A stretch of 64,000 nt of DNA from positions 12,489,690-12,553,689 of the forward strand of contig NC_134276.1 in the NCBI RefSeq assembly GCF_949628215.1, written 5' to 3'. This DNA comes from Phalacrocorax aristotelis (Eukaryota > Chordata > Aves > Suliformes > Phalacrocoracidae). The notes under the pieces were generated by a model. That model was not told the origin of the DNA. It saw nothing but the letters and a program-made list of their open reading frames with translations, and searched no databases. This document shows, one piece after another, positions 1-64,000 of the stretch (positions are counted from its first letter, which is position 1; each line of letters begins with the position of its first letter). Both the position numbers and the translations under genes were made by a program.

Positions 1-1794
1 ATTCCTATAAATGCAAAAAATGCCTATAAACTGTATGATGCCTCGCTGGCTCTCGAAGGGATGGCTGGGCCAGCAGCTGTCCTCACTGGCAGTCTTATAC
101 ACTTGATCGTATTTTAAAGGAGTCCTTGTGAGCTCTCTCCACTTGGTGTCAGGATAGAGGCTGCTCTGACACCCAGAGGAGTGTCTAACAGGGAATGGGA
201 AAAAAGCCAAGAGCCTTCCCTTGGCTGCTTCACTCATTACCAGATTGCTGTTAAAACAAGTCAAGTAACTTTAAAATGCATTTTCTGTGACACAGCTTCC
301 ACCAGCTCCTTTTCTTCTTGATCTTCCTCATCTTATCCCTTGACTGGTGCCCATTTCTCCCTACCTTGGCAAACCCTCCAAGTCTTAGCAAACATATTCA
401 GTGACAAAGAACAAACTCCCTCTCCCACATAATGAGATTTGGCTGGTTTTAGCTGAGTAGCAAAGAAATGCATTAGCAGCTAGACAGATGTTTTAGACCT
501 TGACCCCTGGTCAAGGGGCAGGACCCTGGAGGGGCAGGGATCAGGGCTGTAACATGGGACCACCGGCTTCCTGGCATCCTCCTCATGTTAATGGATAAAT
601 AGTCTGTGCTATCCACTGTAATCCATTGACTCCTGAGGTGGTGGTTGGCATCTCCCAGGGCTTCTGCACAGCCCCACTCCCAGCCGAGGGGCAGCAGGAG
701 CTGCTCGGACACCACTTTCCTCTGCACAGCAGTATTAGACATCCCTCAGTCTGGAAAAGATTATTCAAACCAGTGCTTGTATCACCTTACATTTCCACTC
801 TGCTTTCTAAACACAGCACAAGACATGATTGCTCCATCCAAGGTAGACAAGACAGACAAAGGATGTGAGATAGCAGAACAAGTAATGGAAAACTGATCTC
901 TCCTCTTGCCTCCCTCCCGGCTGGTAAGTTTTCAGCTGGATCAGTCTCCTGACCTGAGTCATGCACAGCTGCGTGGTCTGCGGTGCCAGGCAAGCAAGGG
1001 GGTAAGAGCAAGCACATGTTGGGGAGGGAGAGGACAAGACAATCTCAGTAGCAGCTCAGATTTGTGCTGTGTTGAAGTGATCATGTAACCAGGGCCTGAG
1101 AATATCAGGTCAAATATACTCAGCCTTGGTCAAACCAGCCACCTTGAACAGCAGGAGTTATTAGTAGAGGAGCAGAAAATAAAGCAGCATTATAACAACA
1201 ACATCCTGAGACAAAATATCAGTATTGTAACAAAGCATCATCACCATAAAAAAATCACAGAAAAGCAGGTCTGAGTGGGACTTTAAGAGGTCAGCTACAC
1301 CTCTCCTTTGCCTCAAGGCAGGATTAGCACCTCCTATTCACGCATCACCCCACATGGAAGACCAGCCTGTCCTAGCAGCCTTCCCAGGCAAACCACCCCA
1401 GTGCTTCACTGCACAGAAAGGGTTTTCTTGGTGTCTAATTAAAATTCTGTAATTTAAGCCAATTATGCATTGTGCTGCCAAAGGCAGGCATAAGCAGGGA
1501 AAAGCCCTCCCATGGGTCAGACTGAGAGTTTCTTGTCCTCTGTGTGAGGGCTGGAGGAGGATCCCAATGGAGGATCCCTGGATCGCATCATTTTTTTCCT
1601 GATCATCAAGCCTGCCTTCACCTCCAGTCCAGCGTCCAGCTTTCTGGCAGCTTGTCCCAGCCTGCTGCCAACTGCAAATGTAAAAAGCCGTGCTTGGATT
1701 TCGAGTCATTCGTGGGAATGCTGATCAGTACCAGATTTATGAGACGCTTTCTGTGTCGCCTCATGCCATGAGTAACTAACCTCCAAGAAGGGTT
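1..1794. other. Intergenic DNA, nothing recognised
   Basis: Upstream flank. Reading frames here are short, overlap on both strands and show no family resemblance or splice-framed exon. No repeat family was recognised. Confidence 0.6.
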
Positions 1795-2180
1795 TTGACC
1801 AGTCATGCAGCCATCTGTTCATACTTTCTCCTAGTCCAGATGCCCCTCTTCTGCTTATAGTGATACCATATGACACAGTGTCAAAAGTCTTATACACCAA
1901 CATATATGGCACCTGCACCTCCCCCCTCATCTACAAGGCTTATTACCTCATCACAGAAGATTAGATGAGTCTGACTAGCTCTGTTCTTGCTGAATCTGTG
2001 ATGGCTATTACTCATATCCTCCTTTTCTGCAGGTTTGCAAAGCCTTTGGTCATTCTAGTGCTTCCAAGGGTGGAATTAACAATGACTGGGAAATCACTTC
2101 GTAATTCTTCTTTATCTCCTTGTCTTGAAGACTGGTGCTGTGCTTGCCATTCCCAACCTTTGGAAACCTCTCTGTGGTCT
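1795..2180 (-). repeat. Ancient CR1/L3-like LINE fragment (reverse-transcriptase region)
   Basis: Read on the minus strand, the segment gives a decayed reverse-transcriptase stretch with KTFDTVSYGI followed by RWLHDW, corresponding to the KAFDTVSH..RW..NWL block of CR1-type LINEs. The + strand text also follows the older amniote CR1/L3 consensus as I remember it. It is heavily diverged with stops and indels and is not functional. Confidence 0.6.
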
Positions 2181-2419
2181 GCTGCTGTGTAAGTCAGTGC
2201 ATGGGCTCACCTGTACCTTGAGCAGTGAGTACATTTCTGAGGTTCCCTGGAGAAGTACCAGGCAAGGGAGGCAAAGGTGACCAAGGGACAGAGCAGCTTC
2301 TATGAAAGCAGACACTGAGTAAACTACAACTCGATGACATGGACAAAAGAGGCCTGAAGGAGGATATGGTAGAAGTACAAGACTTATGAATGGCATAGAA
2401 GTAAATAAATGCAAGAGAC

Positions 2420-2888
2420 ACATGGACATACTGGAGATAGTCCAGCAAAGGGCCACAAGGATGATGATAGGACTGAAGCATCTCTCCTGTGAGGAAAGGC
2501 TGAGAGAGCTGGGTGTCATCAGCCTGGAGAAGAGAAGGCTCAGGGGGATCTCATCAATGTATATAAATACCTGAAGGGAGGATGGAAAGAAGACAGAGGC
2601 AAGCTCTTTTCAGTGGTGCCCAGGGACAGGACCAGGGGCCACAGGCACAAATTGAAACACAGGAAGGTCCCTCTGAGCATCAGGAAGCACTTTTTTTACA
2701 GTAAGGGTCACTGAGCACTGGCACAGGTTGCCCAGAGAGGTTGTGGAGTCTCCATCCTTGGAGATATTCAAAAGTCGTCTGGACGTGATTCTGAGCAACT
2801 GGCTTTAGGTGGCCCTGCTCGAGCAGGGGGTTGGACCAGATGGCCTCCAGACGTCCCTTCTAACCTTAACCATTCTGTGATTCTGTGA
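2420..2888 (+). repeat. CR1 LINE, 5'-truncated 3' end
   Basis: The segment encodes the tail of CR1 ORF2 (VQQRATRMMIGLKHLSCEER, then LEKRRLRG), runs into the 3' untranslated part and ends at about 2888 with the tail motif ATTCTGTGATTCTGTG. 5' truncation is typical of CR1. The frame is broken after about 2574. Confidence 0.92.
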
Positions 2889-5129
2889 AATAAGGAAAGG
2901 CTCAAAACAACCCAAAGGAAGTATGTCTTCACGCAACACACAATTGCTTTGTGCAGTTCACAGCCACAGGATGTCCAAGGTGCCAAAAGTATGAATGGGC
3001 TCAAAAAGTGATTAGAAAATGTTCTGGAAGAGAGGTCTATGAAGGGCTCTCAAACCTGATGATGCAGCTACAACCTTTGGCTCAGGAAGGGAAATGGGAT
3101 CATGTACTAGAGGAAACAGCATTTGTACTTGTACTGTTCCTTGTATTTTCTCTTCAGTCATCTACCAGAGGCCATGTGAGAGAGGGGACACCAGAGGCTC
3201 TTAAACTTTGGTGTGATCCAACGTGGTCTTTCTGGTCTTTCCTTAGGTCCACAGTGACTAACCAGAAGAAAAAACCAAACTAAACCTACTCCTCCTCTTC
3301 CTTTCCTTTCTTCATCTATCTTGCCTCTCCCACAGCTTTGGCTGCTGGATTTCAGCAGATATGAATCAGACGGTGACTGTTGTGTTCCTTTTGTTCTGTA
3401 AATGATTAAAACAGAACATTTCACACTTGCTTTGTGGGCCAGTAGAGGAATGCTGCATTGTCCCCTTGGCAAGTCCCGAGGTGGAATTTCTGGCTGTGGA
3501 GAAAGTGAGGTCAGGGAGAAACTCTCCGAACAGGGAACATGTGCAGCCTGCTTTACTGCCTCTCTCCTGTGCTTGCATGTCTTCTCTCTGTCTTCCATTC
3601 CCTCATCCCTCTCCTCTTTTCCACCTCTTTCCTGCTTCACTGGCAATTTTTTCTGCTTGCTGCTGTAAGATGATGTAGTTGAATATCAGAAAAAAGGAAG
3701 AAGAATGAAAATTCAATGCAAGGTGAAAGCCCCCTGCCCAGAAAACCTTGGATAGACTAATGAGAATGTGATGAAATGGAAAAATAAAGTGGGAGAGTGG
3801 GGTATGAACCCCACCTTGCCAAAATCAAGATGAAAATGCTTGTGTAGGAGATGCAGCATCTCAGTGGAAACCCCTAGGACCTGTGCACACATTTCCTGAC
3901 AGCCAACCAGAGGAAGGGTTAGCTGGCTGTGCTATTTATACCTGCACCCTGGTCAGCCTGCTGCAGGAGACTCCCCACAGCAGCAGCTTGCAGGAAACCT
4001 GCTTTTGTGATACCATCTGCTGGGGGAATAAATACGCCCAGGAATGAAATCCCATTGGATAAATAAAAAGGGAAGGAAAGAAAAAGCCCGGGTCCCTGCC
4101 CTGTTTGTTCCCACTGCTTCGCAGCCATCCAGCTGTTTCTTTTTCTTTGTTGTCCTGACCTCATCCCGTACTGGAGTGAATCCAGAGAGTGAGTGCTCTG
4201 CTTAGCCGTCTTCTGCCAGAAACCAAACAGGTCAAGTTATTAGAGGAAAATGAAAGCTCTTTGGCAGAACTGGAAAAACAGATGTGCGGAGATATTTCTA
4301 CTGCCTTGAAATACAATGTTGCCTGTTAAGTGCAAATGAGAGGGGACCTGATAAATATGCACAAGTTGTCATTATGGAAATCTTAACAGTGGCTACTAAT
4401 TTAGCAGGATGGGTTTCTTTGGGTCTCCCTGAGCCACTAAGCTCACTTTCTGCCTGGTAGCAAGGTCACTTAGAAACCTTCTGCAGATGTAGTTTAGAAA
4501 GTGCTGATCCAGCACTGCAAGAAGATTCACCTCTGCTCAGTAGTTAGAGATGCTTCAGGGAGGCTGAGGGTAGGTAGAAGGGTCTCTGTAGGGCAGGTGG
4601 AGCCTGTGACTATCAAGAAGAGGTAGGATTATCTCCACCTGAGATAATGGTAAGGGCATCTTTCATGTCAAAGGCTTTGTGGCATTTATTTACTAAACTT
4701 ACCTGGGTGAAGCTTTCTACACAGTGTATTCTGATTTCTTGATTCAGCTCTTGCTGTGATCTCAACATCACACGGTGGTTATTTGTGCTGTCCCCAGTGG
4801 TGGTGTTAATGGGGCTGTAACTCTCTGGCTGCCCATCAGCCATCGTTAAAAGCAGCAGCGACAGCAAGAAGTGAAACTGTGTGCAGGCATTTGGGATTGC
4901 CGCAGTGCCAGGCGGAGCAGGACAATTATTTGTTTGCTTGCAGCATTAGGAATCTGTGGGATTACATGCATGGGTGGGTGCAAATGTAATGAGCGTCAAT
5001 ACCCGAGTGCACTTGCGGTTTGGGATGGCCGTGTCCCTTCTGCAGGGACTTGGTGGTCCAGCCCTGGGTCTGACGGTAGCAACCACTCAGACCTCCCCAG
5101 CCACGGGGGATTCAGGATGGCACAGATAT
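2889..5129. other. Intergenic DNA, nothing recognised
   Basis: Unique sequence between two CR1 fragments. No coding exon, RNA gene or repeat family could be supported. Confidence 0.55.
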
Positions 5130-5595
5130 GCTGAGTGATTAACTGCTTGAGCAAGTCCAGCAGAGAGCTATCAAGATAATGAGGGGGCTGCAGCATCTCC
5201 CTTATGAGGAATGGCTGAGACACCTGGATTTGTTCAGCCTGGACAAGAGAAGAATGAGGGGGGATTACATCAATGCTTATAAATATCTAAAGGGTGGGTG
5301 TGGGACGATGGGACTAGGCCCTTCAACAGTGCCCAATGACAGGACAAGGGGCAACGGGCACAAGTCGGAACACAGGAAGTTCCACCTCAATATGAGAAAA
5401 AACTCCTTCCCTGTGCGGGTGCCAGAGCAGGGGCACAGGCTGCCCAGGGAGGCTGTGGGGTCCCTTCCCTGGAGACACTCAAACCCCACCTGGATGCGTT
5501 CCTGTGCCCCCTGCTCTGGGTGTGCCTGCTCAAGCAGGGGGTTGGGCAAGGTGATCTCCAGAGGTCCCTTCCAACCCCTGCCATTCTGTGATCCA
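5130..5595 (+). repeat. CR1 LINE, 5'-truncated 3' end
   Basis: The segment encodes the CR1 ORF2 tail with little damage (RGLQHLPYEEWLRHLDLFSL, DKRRMRGDYINAYKYLKGG, VPEQGHRLPREAVGS) and ends at CCATTCTGTGATCC. It belongs to the same subfamily as the copies at 26224-26730 and 39938-40150, judged by shared text. Confidence 0.93.
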
Positions 5596-8499
5596 GGGGG
5601 CTGCTACTGGCCAAGCCAGGGAGGCACCTGGAAATACTTTCCACTTCCCACGCAGCTCACTGAAATGCTTAGGAAATCCATGAGAGAGAGGTGTTTATTG
5701 TCCACAGCAGGGTATAACAGAAGTGTGCTTCCAGCCTGTGGATGATGTGCATCTCCTGGGTCCATAGTTACCAGTGAGAAGCCAAAGGGAGGTAGTGAAG
5801 TGAGATGGCACTGTCAGCTCTGCTCTGCTGACCTGACAGCTGGAATCGTGGTAGTGCTTGGCCTCAGCTGAGTAGGTTAGGACCAAAAGGAGTGGAAGGA
5901 TGAACTTCTTTCCTTCTCCAAATTCAGTGGGGAAATAACATTAAAAATATAAATATATAAGAATATATCTATAAAATAGTGGAGCTATTCCAAAATTCAT
6001 TGAGGGAACATTATATATATTTTATATATAGGTGTTTATATATACATATATAAAATTAGTGGAACTGCAAAGTGGAGAAGTTTGAGTGGCAGTTGCCTTG
6101 CCCTCCTGGGCAGACACATCTCCCCAGCAGTTATCAGGTATATCAAAACACAGAGGGATTAGAGAAATCCCTCTCCAATCTGCTATCCTAAGTTTATCAA
6201 ATCAAAATAGAGTTAAAGAGGAAAAAGACTTTGAAAACCACTTGGAAACACACACCAGAAAATTAATATGGGTGAAAAGAGAAAAGACACTTTTACTTAG
6301 GTGGAAAAAAGGCTGTTTTTCTTGAAAACATAACAGCATGGCTCCTGAGGTCCTTGCAATGCTACTGAAAGACAAGACAGCAGATAATCCTTTTTCTTAA
6401 CATACTTGTTCTTCTAGCACTGAAATCATCGCTGTCTGTCACGCAGCAGTAGGTGAAATGGGACTGTAGACTGTGGGGCCAGAATAAGAAATAAAATAAG
6501 CCCTTGGACAGCCTGGGCCTGCTTGGCTGTGGGTAGTGCCACCAGATCACACTGCAATTGCCCAGTCCCCCATGACACAGAATGCGAAGCAGAATAACGA
6601 AATTACTGTGTCCCATTTTGCCTAACCAAGTGATAAAGTTGGAGCGTGGCAAAAAGTAGTGCTTGAGTTGCTGTTTTGAATGGGGCTTGACGAGCAGAGC
6701 CCTCATCCAACTTCACCCACTGCTGTGAACAGGCACCTAACAAGCCGAGGGCAAAATTACACCTTCATTTACAGCTGAGCACGTTCATGGTTTGCCTGTG
6801 TCTATAAGCAAAGCCAACATTTACCTCCAGGGGAGGTAGGAGAGAGCAGCTGTACAATCCAAGAAACCAAAGGCCAGTTCCTCCAGGGGACTGAGGTGTC
6901 TAACTCTATCCATTGTCAATGTTCCCCATGATTTTGCAGAGGATTTAGCACTTAAAAACCTTAACCTGGGTCTGACTTGCTCTGAGATACTAAGGCATCT
7001 GTAGGAGACAAGGGAACTGAACATCCCTCTCTCAGGCCACGGCTGGTACCCTAGGCACTAGCCTGTGGTTGTTCCCCTGAGGAGGCCAAGGATCTGATTG
7101 TTTCCCTGCCTCCCCCTCAAAGAGCGATGCATTTGCAATTCTCTGCTCCCTGCTTGAGTGTGACCCCAGCCTGTATTAAGTGACTATAGGGAGACAGCTA
7201 ATAGCTGCCTCCGTTTCAGAGGTTCAGAGACACCTGCAGGGACAGGACCCAACTGTCACCTTGCCTTGCATTCTGGCACTGAGGGAAGGGCACCCCTGAG
7301 GATGTTCAGCTCACCTGGGAAACGCAGTTCTGGGGTAACCGCTGCAGTGGGAGATGTGCAGGTGCGGGAATGGAGGAAGCTGATTTCACCACCAATGTTT
7401 TTTCCTTCTTTGTCCCTTTCCCATATCTTATAGTTTCCCCATGTCTTGCATACACCCAAGCAACAATGAGCAAAGCTGGGTCTTGCAATTCGAAAAAGCA
7501 ATGCCTCAGACTGCTGTGATTCACAGCATGCTCCCAGAGCTTGGAGCTGCCGGGAGTCCCCGCTGCATCCATCGAGCCCTGTGGTGATGGCACTGGGCCA
7601 GCTCCCATCTCGCCATGCCCTTTGACAGGGCTACAGTGGCACTCTTCAGCCTGTCGCTGCATTTCCACTTGCTCTTACCCCTTTTGGGATTTCGGGAGGC
7701 AGAAACCACCATCAGGCCTTTGGGGCCTGAAAACCTTGTCCATGCATTAAGAGCTGGGAGAAATGAGTGCAAACCAAATGGATAATCCCAGTGTTACTGG
7801 CCATCTTGCTGGGGTGAAGGAGATTGGAGCAGTGACCTGGGGAAACCCAAGCAGTGTGCTGGTAGCACCAGCTGTCTGAAAAGATCTTCCCTGTGGGACA
7901 GTACTGGGAAAAAGATGCAGAGAGACTGCTGAACCCAATTTGTGACCCCATGGACCTGAGGAGGGGAATGAAATGCGGTACAAACACCCGAGGAGATCCC
8001 CCATGCTGCCTCCCATGCCAGACCCTCAGCAGCAGGGCCGGGGTGGGCTGGGGAGAAAAAGCAGTGGCTCCAGCACTAATGAAAATGCATCCTATGGGGC
8101 TGGTGTGATCCACAAAGAAACCCTGAGCTGCCAAACATCCTGTGTTCCCGCTACCACAGCGCTCATGTCCAGCATGGGCTGTAAATCCCTTGACATCAAG
8201 GGACATGTGCATCGCTGCTCACGTGAAAACGTGCCATGAGGCGGGTGGGCAGCAGAGGAAGGGGCATGCATTTAAGAACGGGGGGCTACATTTAAGAATG
8301 GGGTGGGGTGCCCCAGCTCCGTGCCAGCTATGTACAGCGCAGTCACTCCCCAACCGTCACCTGCTCCTGAGCCCTGTGAGATGGGGAGGATGCTGGGGGT
8401 GTGATGCAGGGGCTGGGGACTCGGCATAACTCCGATCACCTGCACATTGCCTGCCAGGCTTGGAGTGGGTTTGGGGGAGCCTGTGTTGCTGTCTGGGAC
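5596..8499. other. Intergenic DNA upstream of the AMOTL1 promoter
   Basis: No gene recognised. It contains an AT-rich low-complexity stretch at 5940-6056. G+C rises gradually toward the CpG island. Confidence 0.55.
5940..6056. repeat. AT-rich simple sequence
   Basis: Irregular (TA)n/(TATATAA)-like sequence on both sides of a short unique spacer (about 5985-6010). Confidence 0.8.
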
Positions 8500-8879
8500 G
8501 GGATTTAGCTCCCGAGCCTCCGGAGGCATGAGGTGGGGAGGCCGTGCTGCCGCACAGGCTCACCCCCGGGCGCATCCAGGTGTCTTCGGTGGCTCCGTTT
8601 GGGGCAGCAAAGCTCCAGCAAAGCCTGCGGCCCAGCCTGGGGAGGCTGGCGCTCCCCCCGAGCGCCCCGGCCTCGCAGCCTTGGCGGGGGGCACTGGGCG
8701 CCGAGACACCCCTGGGCGCTGCCCCCTCCGAGGGAGGGGGGGCGGCCGCTGAGCCCCGCCCATGGCCACTCCCTCGCCCCGCCTCCAGCCGCCGGTCCCG
8801 CCCCGCCCTTGGCCCCACCCCCGCCCCGGCCCCGCCCCGCCCGGCGGTGCGCGCCCCGGGGCGGCGGGGAGCGGCGCGG

Positions 8880-62789
<53,910 letters not shown>

Positions 62790-64000
62790 GTAAGGGGCTG
62801 TCATGCCATACCTGCTTGTCGTGGGGGTTGAGCTGGGTTCAGATAGAACAGGATGCCCTCTGTTTCCTTCATGGATGCATGGAAAGGATGGGCTTAGCTT
62901 CACTTTGACTTTTGCTCTTCAGCATTAAAACAGGGATTAAAGAGTTGCTGTTGTTAGATAACTTCCTCCTCCCTACCTTCGGTTAAACCTTCTCTGTGCC
63001 AAAAATGACCTTCTTGCAAAACAGAGTCTTTTCCACTATTAAAAGTAGGTTGGCATGTGATGAAGCTGAATGCTTGTTTAATCTCAGTGAAAATCCCTCT
63101 CTGGAAACAAGAGCATCTGGTCATGAAAGCTGAAGTTGTAATCCCACTCCTACATAATCAGCAATGCAAGGGCTTGCCTTTGCCTCACTTCGCTTCTTGC
63201 CTGCTTATTGCTCTTTCTAGATGCACTAAGTTTCCCGCATATAAGTTGTCGATGGTCACATTGGCATTTAGGAACAAACCTGCCAAATTTAGCACCATGA
63301 GTACTGCGAAGAAAAGATGCATTTACAAGTAGTAGAAGATATAACATAAACTCTTTTGGGCACAGTCATCAAGAGTAACATTCATTGTTTCAGATTCTTC
63401 TCCATTTTCAGCACACAAACGGACATGTGGCTGTGTAGTTCAATAAGCGTTAGACCTGGGCAGTATTTTTAATTCAGACTTTTTTCCTGATGAAAAGTGG
63501 CTTTTTGCTGAGTAAAAATCCCCTGAGAAAGTTTGTGTATTCCTCTAGGTTTTTACTGAAAAGCTATTTAAAAATCTGTTCTTCAGTGTTGGCTTCCCCA
63601 CAAAAACACCAGTCTGCAGACACTTTTATAAAACGGTGTGTTTGTTGCTTGTGGAAAATATCAGTGATTGTTTTTACTGGGTTTGATTTTTGTTTTCCAC
63701 TCACAGATGCAAGCTAATCCTGCTTCCAGTTAAGTAATGGGTTTTGCCATTGGCTTCATTAAAGATAGATTAGGATCTTGTGTTTTTGTTGCAATTTAGA
63801 CATCTGATTATGAAAACTAACGCCAACATGAAGTTACTAGCTATCTCCCTTGTACATATAGGTTTTCCAGATGCAGCATTTTAGCCTTCACTGCTTCACA
63901 AAATGCAGCTGCATTGGACTGTATATTGTACATCACAGTCAAGCTAAAGTCATCTGGCTGTCATATTGTACATGTACAATTATTTTTTTTTAATGTGGTT
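62790..64000 (+). other. AMOTL1 intron 10, 5' part
   Basis: Starts with donor GTAAGG and continues past the window. No further exon or repeat was recognised. Confidence 0.8.

Noticed and set aside
1..8499. Search for a neighbouring gene (for example a PIWI-family gene, which lies beside AMOTL1 in mammals)
   Set aside because: No conserved exon could be found; frames are short and the longest recognisable protein-like text is CR1.

Overview
The window is vertebrate nuclear DNA, almost certainly from a bird. Coding sequence is split into short exons with GT-AG introns. The only recognisable interspersed repeats are CR1-type LINE fragments, including copies ending in the typical (ATTCTGTG)n- or (ATTCT)n-like 3' tail. 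No Alu, L1 or other mammalian repeats were seen. There is no sign of bacterial, viral or organellar gene organisation.

One protein-coding gene is supported: the angiomotin-family gene AMOTL1 on the + strand. It starts in a CpG island (about 8500-9720) and runs off the right edge. Ten coding exons were placed: 8880-8922, 20371-20517, 23162-24044, 36677-36959, 42860-43004, 44142-44231, 50789-50934, 57358-57507, 61149-61339 and 62664-62789. All junctions are GT-AG with matching phases (1,1,2,0,1,1,0,0,2,2). Joined, they encode about 734 residues. The C-terminal exons (end of the coiled coil, the variable tail and the PDZ-binding end) must lie beyond base 64000. The encoded part holds the YAP/TAZ-binding motifs LPTY and PPEY (twice), the LATS-type phosphosite HVRSLS, and most of the angiomotin coiled-coil domain. 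AMOTL1 is distinguished from AMOT and AMOTL2 by its N-terminal extension (SPVQVLED ... FAGRHE) and by stretches such as QKSRTEGRPTVNRANSGQAH.

Layout: 1-8500 is upstream intergenic DNA with one ancient and two younger CR1 pieces. 8500-9720 is the promoter/CpG island with exon 1. 8923-20370 is a long first intron. Exons 2 and 3 (20.4-24.0 kb) flank a striking perfect 10-bp tandem repeat of 24 copies, grown from a CR1 3' tail. Intron 3 (24.0-36.7 kb) carries two CR1s, one with a decayed reverse-transcriptase reading frame. Intron 4 (37.0-42.9 kb) carries an internally deleted CR1 in which endonuclease sequence runs directly into the 3' end. Exons 5-10 (42.9-62.8 kb) encode the coiled coil. Intron 9 is largely made of an ancient CR1.

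I found no second gene, structural RNA, CRISPR array or exotic system. The points most worth following up are the VNTR, the first-exon and alternative-start question for AMOTL1, the internally deleted CR1, and an exon-like segment in intron 3.
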